From the NCBI GenBank assembly GCA_019309665.1, contig JAFDFV010000100.1, forward strand, positions 1-6,736: a DNA stretch of 6,736 nucleotides, written 5' to 3'. Numbering within the stretch: the stretch's first letter is position 1; each line of letters opens with the position of its first letter. Both the position numbers and the translations under genes were made by a program. Of this stretch, positions 1-6,622 are shown piece after piece. The notes below the pieces were generated by a model that was given only the letters and a program-made list of their open reading frames with translations, was not told where the DNA came from and searched no databases. Source of the stretch: Deltaproteobacteria bacterium (GTDB taxonomy: Bacteria > Desulfobacterota > Desulfobacteria > Desulfobacterales > ETH-SRB1).

Positions 1-29
1 ATTAAGAAAAAAGAGGCACTTTTGTATAT
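1..29. repeat. 29-base terminal direct repeat, left copy
   Basis: The first 29 bases of the window are identical to 6708-6736 in the same orientation. The first 15 bases are the outer end of the intergenic repeat (complement of CTCTTTTTTCTTAAT) and the other 14 are the flank seen beside the right copy. The window therefore opens in the edge of an element in the same orientation as the right copy. Bases 30-87 are AT-rich with no feature I can support, and neither is there one in 181-243. Confidence 0.9.
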
Positions 30-87
30 TTTTGTTAAAAGGATAAACTCAAGCCATAACGTTCTATTTTTCTAACTGATATTAATA

Positions 88-180
88 CTCTTTTTTCTTT
101 AGGCTCACTTATGCCCGAGTTTCAGACGTTCTTAAATTTAATTGCCCGCTGCCTCTCGTTAATCTCATATTTGAGTTTTC
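88..180 (+). repeat. Left copy of a diverged intergenic repeat
   Basis: This stretch aligns with the reverse complement of 6623-6722 over its whole length, roughly three quarters identical by eye with a few short gaps. Shared blocks are CTCTTTTTTCTT at one end (from 88), GCTCACT, the palindrome TTAAATTTAA (132-141), TGCCCGC (143-149), CCTCT, GTTAA, and TTTGAGTTTTC at the other end (to 180). It lies beyond the terminator, outside all genes. No start codon with a ribosome binding site or sizeable open frame goes with it. Confidence 0.75.
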
Positions 181-243
181 AAATTTCTGATGAAACAAAC
201 AGAATATATTTTTAAAAATCTAAGGCGATAGAAACCTTCAAAC

Positions 244-289
244 AAAAAAGCGCTTTACCACATTTTAACAATGAGATAAGCGCTTTTTT
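244..289 (-). terminator. Rho-independent terminator of the qrc unit, probably bidirectional
   Basis: Two 12-base arms (244-255 and 278-289) pair perfectly through AAGCGCTT flanked by A/T runs, around a 22-base loop. Read on the minus strand, the GCGC-centred stem ends in a run of six T, 28 bases after the stop of the small gene. The plus strand also ends in seven T (284-290), so it could stop transcripts from either side. The loop is longer than usual and the GC part of the stem is short, which lowers confidence in its strength. Confidence 0.7.
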
Positions 290-317
290 TATATTATTTT
301 GTGGATATTGCCTGATT

Positions 318-476
318 TTAGTGGTGATGCCCGCCTTTACCCTGCATTGTATCAATAATAGACTTTAAAATACAGTAAGTCATCGTAATGCCTATAATTG
401 TTAACGCATACCACAAACCACCCATGAATACCATATGACCAACATCCCAAATCCATTCAAATGAAAACGGAAACAT
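318..476 (-). CDS. Small one-helix membrane protein, last gene of the qrc unit
   Basis: This 52-residue open frame begins MFPFSFEWIWDVGHMVFMGG and ends GKGGHHH, with a TAA stop. An aromatic amphipathic start (residues 2-14) leads into one predicted membrane helix, about residues 15-38 (MVFMGGLWYALTIIGITMTYCIL region), followed by a short polar tail with three terminal His. Support for a real gene is the perfect AGGAGG with a 7-base spacer, the position 11 bases after the qrcD stop, the membrane-protein composition, and a terminator-like hairpin 28 bases after its stop. I do not recognise the family and it is not one of the four described Qrc subunits. By position it could be a small structural subunit that packs against QrcD, or an assembly or stability factor; this is inference. 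GHMVFMGGLWYAL has the look of a packing helix rather than a signal peptide. Confidence 0.8.
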   Translation of the reverse strand: MFPFSFEWIWDVGHMVFMGGLWYALTIIGITMTYCILKSIIDTMQGKGGHHH

Positions 477-483
477 ATTTTAA

Positions 484-490
484 CCTCCTA
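484..490 (-). promoter_or_regulatory. Strong ribosome binding site for the 52-residue gene, overlapping the qrcD stop
   Basis: The sequence TAGGAGG on the minus strand contains the qrcD stop codon (TAG, 488-490) and a full AGGAGG (484-489), 7 bases before an ATG at 474-476. It is the best Shine-Dalgarno match in the window. Overlap with the preceding stop suggests coupled translation of the small gene with qrcD. Confidence 0.8.
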
Positions 491-1720
491 AGGATTCAAT
501 TCCCGTTCCTGGGGGAATATAGGTAAATAACGGAATGATATCATAACCAGAATAATACCGTACGCTACAGGAAGAACGGTTGTTGCAACTTCCTGCCAGC
601 TAGGAATATACATGACCCAAGTTTCAAAAGTCATAACAGGAATCGCCATTACCTGCAACACCATTACCCAGCGATTAAGTAAAACACCGATACAGGCCAG
701 CGATACTGCTGTAAACAGCAACGTAGAATTATTTCGCCCCTTAGGTGTAAGAAGTATCAAAGCCGGCACAATTCCACAGACTACTATCTCAACTATAAGA
801 ATCCAGATTCCATAAAAAGGATTATTGGAATAAAAATCAATTAGATTAAAACCTCTGGCAGGTGCTGTAACCGTAGCCCAGTACCAGGTATCAATAATTT
901 TTGCAATAACGTATGTCCCCATAGTCCAGCCGGATATCTTGGCCAGCAGATCTATAACATTTTGCTTGACCAGCTTCTTTTTTGTAATTTTTTCAATCAG
1001 CCTTGTCACAAATAGTGTAAAGCACGGTCCATAGGCTGCTGCCGACCAGGTAAAGAGAAAGAATGTCCACGGCCAGATAAACACCCCTTCTCTGAAAGAA
1101 AATGGACGCCCATAAAGAACTGCCGGGGTTCCGCCAAGTGATCCCTGATGGAAAAAGGAAAGGAAAGCACCGGTTGCTGCAAATATTACCATTACCTCGT
1201 GCATATTGTGTGCAAGATTATGAAGGAATGGAACTTTATTAATCTGACGGTTTTCAAGAATAAGCGGTATATATTCAATAATAAGAACTGCAAAATAACA
1301 TGAAAGACAAAATGCCACTTCCGTCAACATTGAGTGGACATTAGCATGCCAGAATATAAACCAGCTCCTCAAGGGCTGTCCAACATCTATTGCAAGAATT
1401 AAAAGTGCGGAGCTGTAACATATAAACCCGATAAGAACGGCGCAGTTAATAATATTCTTCAGCTCATCCTTTCCAATAACATATCTTAAAAATCCCGTAA
1501 AAAAAGCTCCGCCGCCAAGGGCAATAACCCCAAGGTCAGCCCAGATCCATATTGCAAATCCATAGAAATCATTCATATTTGTCTGATTAAGTCCCTTTAA
1601 CCAGATAAGCAGCATAGCATAAACGCCCCACAACAGTACGCCACCGACTAAAATGATTCCTATAGCAAATTTCCCAAATGAACAGCGTTTAACTCCCTCG
1701 GGTATTAATGCTGAATCCAT
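488..1720 (-). CDS. qrcD: QrcD, NrfD/PsrC-family quinone-reactive membrane subunit
   Basis: This 410-residue membrane protein is the quinone-reducing anchor of Qrc, in the NrfD/PsrC/ActC family. About ten hydrophobic helices can be drawn, near residues 17-40, 58-80, 91-112, 126-150, 170-190, 213-237, 262-282, 303-324, 334-356 and 378-397. This matches two four-helix bundles plus two extra helices. Polar residues inside or at the ends of helices include D112, H125, H129, E134 and the motif HQGSLGG (191-197). The last resembles the quinone-pocket segment of PsrC/ActC-type proteins. The late stretch NRWVMVLQVMAIPV is also typical of the larger members of the family. The start ATG has GAGGAG about 10 bases upstream. 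The TAG stop overlaps the ribosome binding site of the next small gene. Family assignment is firm; the Qrc assignment rests on the whole gene set. Confidence 0.9.
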   Translation of the reverse strand: MDSALIPEGVKRCSFGKFAIGIILVGGVLLWGVYAMLLIWLKGLNQTNMNDFYGFAIWIWADLGVIALGGGAFFTGFLRYVIGKDELKNIINCAVLIGFICYSSALLILAIDVGQPLRSWFIFWHANVHSMLTEVAFCLSCYFAVLIIEYIPLILENRQINKVPFLHNLAHNMHEVMVIFAATGAFLSFFHQGSLGGTPAVLYGRPFSFREGVFIWPWTFFLFTWSAAAYGPCFTLFVTRLIEKITKKKLVKQNVIDLLAKISGWTMGTYVIAKIIDTWYWATVTAPARGFNLIDFYSNNPFYGIWILIVEIVVCGIVPALILLTPKGRNNSTLLFTAVSLACIGVLLNRWVMVLQVMAIPVMTFETWVMYIPSWQEVATTVLPVAYGIILVMISFRYLPIFPQERELNP

Positions 1721-1789
1721 AAGTTATGTACTCCTCAAAATTCGCAGTTAGTAATTCTTTAACAAATTTTTTATCTATTGTTTCTGATT

Positions 1790-2611
1790 TTAGTGGCGAT
1801 AATTTTTTGCAAGATCTTCATTATTAATATAATTATCACCTGCTTGCCTTACCCATTCACGGCTTGACATATAATAAACTTTGGGATTTGTGCCAAGTCT
1901 TTCAAGAAGCCGAAAAACATTGGGATTCCCTGGTCGTCCACCATGCTTATTATCAGGCTTGGCCAGTTGATGCACCTTATGCTCTGGATTGTTCAGATCA
2001 CCAAATGTAATGGCGCCGGCAGGACACGCCTGAGCACAAGAGGTCTGATATTCATCCTCTTCAAGCACTGTCCGTCCTTCGAGATATGCTTTGTCCATTG
2101 CTAATTGATATCTGTGGAAACAAAAACTGCATTTTTCTACAACACCTCTCATTCGAGGTGAAACATTAGGACTAAGATATTTAGTCGATTCCTCCGGCCA
2201 CACCGGATCCCACCAGTTAAAATAACGTGCATGATACGGGCATGCAACCATACAATATCTGCACCCAAAGCAACGGGTATAAATCTGGCTTACAATCCCG
2301 GTCTCATGGTTATAGTCTGTTGCGGTTGCCGGACAAACAGACACACATGGTGCATGTCCATGTTCTCCCTCACAATGCATACATGGTCTAGGAAGATAAC
2401 AAATTTCAGCTTCAGGATAGGGTTTTCCATTTGTCAGTTTATAGACTCGCATCCATGCAATGCTGTCCAGTTTGTTAGATTCATCCTCCTTGAACGGCAC
2501 ATTATTCTCAGCCATACAAGCAACCATGCAGGCTCCGCAACCAGTGCACTCGTCCAGGTTTATGACCATTCCATACTTTTTGGCTTTTTTGTGTTTGCCT
2601 TCTTCTTTCAT
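1790..2611 (-). CDS. qrcC: QrcC, four-cluster ferredoxin-like iron-sulfur subunit
   Basis: This 273-residue protein (from the ATG) is the iron-sulfur electron wire of the complex, related to PsrB, DmsB and NrfC. Numbering from that ATG, sixteen Cys fall into four sets: C22/C25/C28/C32; C77/C80/C89/C93; C114/C117/C120/C124; C161/C164/C192/C196. This is the arrangement of four cubane-type clusters in this family; which of them is [3Fe-4S], if any, cannot be told from sequence. C71 is extra. There is no signal peptide, so it probably crosses the membrane with Tat-exported QrcB, as is usual for these partners. A lysine-rich N terminus precedes the first cluster. The C-terminal 70 residues lie beyond the last cluster and carry the YYMSSREW segment. 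It starts 18 bases after qrcB ends and is followed by qrcD after 69 bases, so joint transcription is likely. Confidence 0.92.
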   Translation of the reverse strand: MKEEGKHKKAKKYGMVINLDECTGCGACMVACMAENNVPFKEDESNKLDSIAWMRVYKLTNGKPYPEAEICYLPRPCMHCEGEHGHAPCVSVCPATATDYNHETGIVSQIYTRCFGCRYCMVACPYHARYFNWWDPVWPEESTKYLSPNVSPRMRGVVEKCSFCFHRYQLAMDKAYLEGRTVLEEDEYQTSCAQACPAGAITFGDLNNPEHKVHQLAKPDNKHGGRPGNPNVFRLLERLGTNPKVYYMSSREWVRQAGDNYINNEDLAKNYRH

Positions 2612-2616
2612 CAAAA

Positions 2617-2621
2617 CCTCA
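2617..2621 (-). promoter_or_regulatory. Ribosome binding site that sets the qrcC start
   Basis: TGAGG on the minus strand lies 5 bases before an ATG at 2609-2611. A TTG directly in front of that ATG (2612-2614) is also in frame but would leave only a 2-base spacer, so the ATG is preferred. The site sits in the 18-base gap after the qrcB stop. Confidence 0.65.
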
Positions 2622-2629
2622 TATTCAAG

Positions 2630-4816
2630 TTATACTTTGGTCAGCCTAGCCCTTATTCCCCAAGCTTCATCAAGACCGGATACCGGATCTTCTGTCGAAC
2701 CGATGAGTTCGTTAAAATTACATCCCTTGCCAGCGAGGTACTTATCATAGGCAGTATGCCCCAGTCCTCTTGGCAAAGCAACTATACCGGGCATAATTCC
2801 TTCATAAAGATGCACCCTAACCTTTGCTTTACCCCTTGGAGTAAGTAAAGATGCATATCTGCCTTCAGTCAGGCCAAGCTCTTTACCTGTCTTTGGATTT
2901 ATCTCAACACATGAATTTTTACCTTTAAGGACTGTGTCCTCAACTGCCTTTATTGCAAAGGGCGGATCGCCAATATATCCATTTGCAAGCCTGATGGTAT
3001 CATATGGTATGAGTATAAGAGGATACGAAATTGCACTGCCTTCAATGCTTACCGAACTAAAGTCGGAAAGTGATTTCATGGCGTCAGGATAAAAATTGAA
3101 ATCGCCTTCCAATATACATTTGTCACCATTGAATTCGAATCCCTTTTCCACCAATATATCCCATTTAACGCCTAATGTTTCTTTAAGGCAGGCCTCATAG
3201 CTCTCCCATGGAAAAGCATCGGCTATTCCACCTCCCAGTGCTTTTGCTATAAGCATTACAACATCGCCAACATGCTTTGTGTTAAACTGGGGTTTTACCA
3301 CAGGCCTTGTAAGGCCGACAATGGGCTTAGACAACCCGGCCGGCGTGGGTACATCCTCATAACGTTCAAGGTAAACATGATTAGGCAAAATTAAATCGGC
3401 ATTACTGGCGGTTTCATCCATGTATGATGAAAAACTTACAATAAAAGGTATGTTATCAAATGCATTCTTAATTGCTTTACTGTCAGGCATTGAATACAGA
3501 GGATTTGCGCCTGAGACAAAAAGTGCCTCAAGAGATCCATCCCCGGAATTAATAACCTCGGCCAAACGATTTAACAGAGATTTTGTATGCGGATATTCAC
3601 TGCCTGCTCCATCTATACGCTCTTTTTGGATACCGTTTTCTGCAATGCTGTCCATTTCAGGCTTAGGCCAATTAATATATTTGGTATCGGTTACAGCCCA
3701 AACACCACCTTCTTTATTTATATTTCCTACAAGAGCATTTAAAGCATGCACTGCCATAAATTCATTAAGGCTGCCGGGTATGCTTCCCTGCCCTTTGCCG
3801 CAAATTGCCAAAGGTTTTGAAGCTCGGGCAAAATTCTTAGCCAATGATACTATGGTGGCGCTGTTTATCCCTGTTATTTTTGATACTTTTTCGGTGCCGT
3901 ACTCGTTTTGGACCAGCTTCTTGAATGAGTCAAAACCGGATGACTGACTAATTTTTTTGGAATCTAACGAGTTGGTTATGATAACATTCGCAAGACCTAA
4001 TGCCAAAGCTGCTTCCGTACCGGGATTTATTGGAATCCATTTATCGGATTTTGCCGCTGTATTTGACAGACGAGGTTCAATCTGTACCACTTTTTTGCCA
4101 TTGGCTTTCCAGGCGCTGTTGGCCTTAAACATACGCACAGGCGAGCCCCATCCATCAATTATCCCACTACCGAAGCTTAATATAAAGTCGGCATTTTCTG
4201 CATCAAATCCAACTTGAGCACTTACACCCTGCATAACTTGCAATGTCATCGCGTATGAGTCTTGAATGGAGGGCATAGTCATAAAATTAGGAGAGCCATA
4301 TGTTGTCAGAAATCTTTTAAAAAGATTTGGGACTGTCCCGTTTTCTGAGTCCACAATAGAGCCAACTGTATGAGATCCGCCGTTTGATCTAATATCAGCA
4401 AGTTTTTTTGCAACCTCTGAGATAGCTTCATCCCAGGATATTTTTTCCCACTTTCCTTCGCCTCTTTTCCCCACTCTTTTTAATGGAGTTTTTACTCGCG
4501 TGGGACCATAAAGCAACTGAAGGCCCGATAAACCCATAAGGCATAAACCGCCATCGTTTACCGGATGTCCTTTCATGCCTTCTATCTTAACAACCCGGTC
4601 ATCAACTTTGCGCACAGTAATACCGCAACCACCGGGGCAGAGTGTGCAAACTGAATTACTTTGACTGTATTCACCATCCGGCGGAACAGGAGTCCACGGC
4701 CAATTTTGCGACCATATAGATGAATCATCCATCAGCTTCCATGGTAATGGTGTAATAGCTGTACCAGCTGCACCACCAATTACAAATGATAAGAAACTTC
4801 TTCTGCCTATTTTCAT
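2630..4816 (-). CDS. qrcB: QrcB, molybdopterin-oxidoreductase-family subunit lacking the Mo ligand
   Basis: This 728-residue protein has the fold of the DMSO reductase/polysulfide reductase catalytic subunits. A twin-arginine signal, GRRSFLSF (residues 4-11), followed by a hydrophobic stretch predicts Tat export. C57, C60, C64 and C92 are spaced to hold the [4Fe-4S] cluster near the N terminus. Family landmarks include ISWDEAI (126-132), FGSG (215-218), a GKGQGS segment before a LNALVGNINKEGG motif, and the C-terminal molybdopterin-dinucleotide-like domain. Where catalytic homologues place Cys, Sec or Ser after a GSPN motif (174-177 here), the sequence reads MPSIQDSYAM with no Cys; by eye Gln185 takes that place. 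Known QrcB lacks molybdenum and acts as an electron-transfer scaffold, which fits. The ATG has AAGGGG 8 bases upstream. The qrcC start lies 18 bases beyond the stop. An active PsrA/PhsA enzyme is unlikely given the missing ligand. Confidence 0.9.
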   Translation of the reverse strand: MKIGRRSFLSFVIGGAAGTAITPLPWKLMDDSSIWSQNWPWTPVPPDGEYSQSNSVCTLCPGGCGITVRKVDDRVVKIEGMKGHPVNDGGLCLMGLSGLQLLYGPTRVKTPLKRVGKRGEGKWEKISWDEAISEVAKKLADIRSNGGSHTVGSIVDSENGTVPNLFKRFLTTYGSPNFMTMPSIQDSYAMTLQVMQGVSAQVGFDAENADFILSFGSGIIDGWGSPVRMFKANSAWKANGKKVVQIEPRLSNTAAKSDKWIPINPGTEAALALGLANVIITNSLDSKKISQSSGFDSFKKLVQNEYGTEKVSKITGINSATIVSLAKNFARASKPLAICGKGQGSIPGSLNEFMAVHALNALVGNINKEGGVWAVTDTKYINWPKPEMDSIAENGIQKERIDGAGSEYPHTKSLLNRLAEVINSGDGSLEALFVSGANPLYSMPDSKAIKNAFDNIPFIVSFSSYMDETASNADLILPNHVYLERYEDVPTPAGLSKPIVGLTRPVVKPQFNTKHVGDVVMLIAKALGGGIADAFPWESYEACLKETLGVKWDILVEKGFEFNGDKCILEGDFNFYPDAMKSLSDFSSVSIEGSAISYPLILIPYDTIRLANGYIGDPPFAIKAVEDTVLKGKNSCVEINPKTGKELGLTEGRYASLLTPRGKAKVRVHLYEGIMPGIVALPRGLGHTAYDKYLAGKGCNFNELIGSTEDPVSGLDEAWGIRARLTKV

Positions 4817-4871
4817 AGATTCTACCCCTTAAAAATGTATGGCTCTTAAGCTAATCGGCTTTAAAGTTTAT

Positions 4872-5594
4872 TTACTTATGGCATACAAAACATGCCTCTT
4901 TTACTGTCTTAACTCTTGCTTTATTGCCGGTCTGTTTTTCATAAGGTCGCGGGAGCCAGTTTATCGGCCATGGAAGTGTCTCGACATCTGTTTTGATCTC
5001 TTTTGTAGTATGGCATTCAGCGCAATCATCCATCTTCATACGCTCCCATGTATGTTTCTTTAAACCTGATATGTTTTTCCCCCATATGTCCCGGCTGTAA
5101 CCTGTAATTCTGTTTTCTTCATAAACTCTAGAATGTTCGGATTCGCCAATGTGCCCGTGGCAGGTACCGCAATCCATCTCCGCTTTTTTGACATGCGCTG
5201 CATGTGAAAAGAATACGCAGTCAGGCTGTCTTGCATATACCAGCCATGGAACCTCTCTTCCATTTGCCACATATTCCTCAACAAACTTTACTTCATTAGG
5301 ATCCTCTCCCTGGGCATCCTCATGGCAATCGACGCACTGCGCAAGTTTTGGAATCCCGGAGAAACTTCCATCCTCACGAAAGAAATGGCAGCTTTCACAT
5401 CCCTCTTCAACAGCTTCAACATGAAGTACATGGTTAAAATCTATCGGCTGTTTTTTCTGGGAATAGAGAAGCTTCGGGAATATTATCCATCCAAATACAA
5501 GACTTGCAGCAAGTCCTAAAATGAAAAAAAGAATAATTGGTCCAGCAACCCCATCAGCGGAAACTTCTTTAGCTTTATCATCTTGTGTACTCAT
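4872..5594 (-). CDS. qrcA: QrcA, membrane-anchored multihaem cytochrome c of the Qrc complex
   Basis: This 240-residue protein is predicted to be the electron-entry subunit of Qrc, accepting electrons from periplasmic type I cytochrome c3. An uncleaved hydrophobic anchor spans about residues 18-40, placing the rest in the periplasm. Five canonical haem sites are present: CESCH (66-70), CVDCH (87-91), CGTCH (142-146), CAECH (191-195) and CFVCH (235-239, two residues from the end). FNHVLH (53-58) and FSHAAH (129-134) resemble the F-x-H-x-x-H segments that supply distal His ligands in class III cytochromes. C126 lies outside any CXXCH motif, just before FSHAAH. D. vulgaris QrcA is, as I recall, described as hexahaem, so the count deserves attention. 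The ATG is preceded by GGAG at 5-6 bases. It is the first qrc gene, 55 bases before qrcB. An ActA-type cytochrome of alternative complex III is the main alternative; the downstream genes argue for Qrc. Confidence 0.88.
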   Translation of the reverse strand: MSTQDDKAKEVSADGVAGPIILFFILGLAASLVFGWIIFPKLLYSQKKQPIDFNHVLHVEAVEEGCESCHFFREDGSFSGIPKLAQCVDCHEDAQGEDPNEVKFVEEYVANGREVPWLVYARQPDCVFFSHAAHVKKAEMDCGTCHGHIGESEHSRVYEENRITGYSRDIWGKNISGLKKHTWERMKMDDCAECHTTKEIKTDVETLPWPINWLPRPYEKQTGNKARVKTVKEACFVCHK

Positions 5595-5644
5595 GAAAAC
5601 TCCGTCAAGCTTGGTTGATGTTTGAATGCACTGGTTAAGATGTT

Positions 5645-5665
5645 AATAGAACAAATAATTCTATT
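5645..5665. repeat. Short palindrome in the qrcA leader
   Basis: Two perfect 7-base arms, AATAGAA (5645-5651) and TTCTATT (5659-5665), are separated by 7 bases. The palindrome lies just downstream of the candidate -10 and about 50 bases before the qrcA start. It could be a dimeric regulator site or a weak hairpin in the leader RNA. It does not match a known operator I can name, and AT-rich DNA yields such short palindromes by chance. Confidence 0.35.
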
Positions 5666-5666
5666 T

Positions 5667-5695
5667 TCTTTACCTTTAGATTTCATTTTTGTCAA
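5667..5695 (-). promoter_or_regulatory. Candidate promoter for qrcABCD
   Basis: On the minus strand a perfect -35 hexamer TTGACA (5690-5695) is followed after 17 bases by TAAAGA (5667-5672), a weak -10 match with three of six positions. It lies in the spacer between ccsA and qrcA and would give a leader of roughly 65 bases. The -35 match and spacing are good but the -10 is poor, so qrcA may instead, or also, be read through from ccsA. Confidence 0.35.
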
Positions 5696-5729
5696 GTAAA
5701 ATTGATGGTGTTCGATAAAGTTTTTTCCA

Positions 5730-6566
5730 TCACTGGGCATAGCTGTGCAAGCCCGGCAGAAGATTCACACCAAAATAAGTAAAAAGAACGGCCATAAAAC
5801 CTATAATAGAAACATATGCGATTCTTTTACCATGCCAACCCCGCATCAATCTGGCATGCAATAATGTTGCATAAACAAACCAGGTAATTAAAGACCATGT
5901 TTCTTTAGGATCCCACGACCAGTAGCTCCCCCAGGCGGAGTTGGCCCAAACGGCTCCTGTTATTATTCCAATAGACAGAAATAAAAAACCGAATGTTACC
6001 ATTTGATGTGTCAAATTGTCCAGAAACGCCGGCTTGGGGAAATGTGAAAGCAAATAGCCTTTCCCCTTTTTATCTCCACACGCCAGAAGATACATCAAGC
6101 TTATGCCAAAAGCTATCGCAAAAGCAGCATAACCAAAAAAACATGTCATGACATGAGCAATAAGCCAATTGCTTTTCAACGCAGGAATTAAAGGTTGTAT
6201 TCGATCATTTACATTGGGAGAAAGGGAAGCATAAGCTATAGAAAGAAACACCAGGGGCATTGCAAATACCCCTAGTATTCGATTTTTGTAAGTTCGTTCA
6301 ATTACAAGATAAATGACCGCTATGGTACAGGAAAAAAAGACCAGGGATTCATACATATTAGAGAAGGGCGCATGCCCAATCCCAAGCTTATAAGATTCAA
6401 CCCATCGCATAATAATGCCGGCAGCATTACCCATAGCCCCTAATAAAGCTGTCCACGTTGCCAGCAAGCCCGGAAGCTTTTTTTTGAAGATCCATGCAGC
6501 GATATATAATATTGCTGCAAACCCGTAAACAAATGTTACAATCGATAACAAATTTGAACTATCCAT
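5730..6566 (-). CDS. ccsA: Cytochrome c biogenesis protein CcsA/ResC (system II haem handling)
   Basis: This 278-residue polytopic membrane protein belongs to the CcsA/ResC family (some databases call it CcsB). With its partner ResB/CcsB it moves haem to the outer face of the inner membrane and attaches it to CXXCH motifs of exported apocytochromes. The signature is the tryptophan-rich WWD motif WGSYWSWDPKETW at residues 212-224. H138, H237 and H274 sit at spacings that fit the outer haem-ligand His, a transmembrane His after the WWD motif, and the second outer His (GLHSYA near the C terminus). The segment GHAPFSNMYES (64-74) is also typical. About eight hydrophobic segments are visible and the length is normal for an unfused CcsA. 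The ATG is preceded by AAGGA with an 8-base spacer. It lies 135 bases upstream of qrcA on the same strand. No ResB partner lies in the window. Family call is firm; the link to QrcA maturation is inferred from position. Confidence 0.93.
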   Translation of the reverse strand: MDSSNLLSIVTFVYGFAAILYIAAWIFKKKLPGLLATWTALLGAMGNAAGIIMRWVESYKLGIGHAPFSNMYESLVFFSCTIAVIYLVIERTYKNRILGVFAMPLVFLSIAYASLSPNVNDRIQPLIPALKSNWLIAHVMTCFFGYAAFAIAFGISLMYLLACGDKKGKGYLLSHFPKPAFLDNLTHQMVTFGFLFLSIGIITGAVWANSAWGSYWSWDPKETWSLITWFVYATLLHARLMRGWHGKRIAYVSIIGFMAVLFTYFGVNLLPGLHSYAQ

Positions 6567-6622
6567 AATTTATGTCCTTACATTTAATATAACCGTTCAC
6601 GTAACGTTGAAATTGGAAAATA

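Noticed and set aside
1..243. CRISPR, tRNA or an insertion sequence at the left edge
   Set aside because: There are no regularly spaced repeats, no cloverleaf and no transposase fragment. Only the two-copy repeat and the 29-base terminal identity are seen.
2612..2614. TTG as the qrcC start codon
   Set aside because: The in-frame ATG directly after it has the better 5-base spacing to TGAGG; using the TTG would leave only 2 bases.
2231..2848. Plus-strand open frame of about 205 codons
   Set aside because: It lies antisense across qrcC and the end of qrcB, both clear family members. Its translation shows no recognisable domain and it has no ribosome binding site or spacing typical of a gene.
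3420..3947. Plus-strand open frame of about 175 codons inside qrcB
   Set aside because: It is fully antisense to conserved QrcB sequence and its composition is what the opposite strand of a coding region yields.
4817..4871. Small hairpin-like sequence between qrcA and qrcB
   Set aside because: The arms are about six base pairs with a bulge and have no T-run, too weak for a terminator or processing site.
5060..5284. Minus-strand short frame with MLRNMWQMEE start
   Set aside because: It is an alternate frame inside qrcA, whose real frame carries the CXXCH motifs through the same interval.
6586..6591. TATATT as a -10 for a ccsA promoter
   Set aside because: No acceptable -35 is found 15-18 bases upstream, and the start site would fall almost on the ribosome binding site. 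It is possible but not supportable; in AT-rich leader DNA such hexamers are expected.
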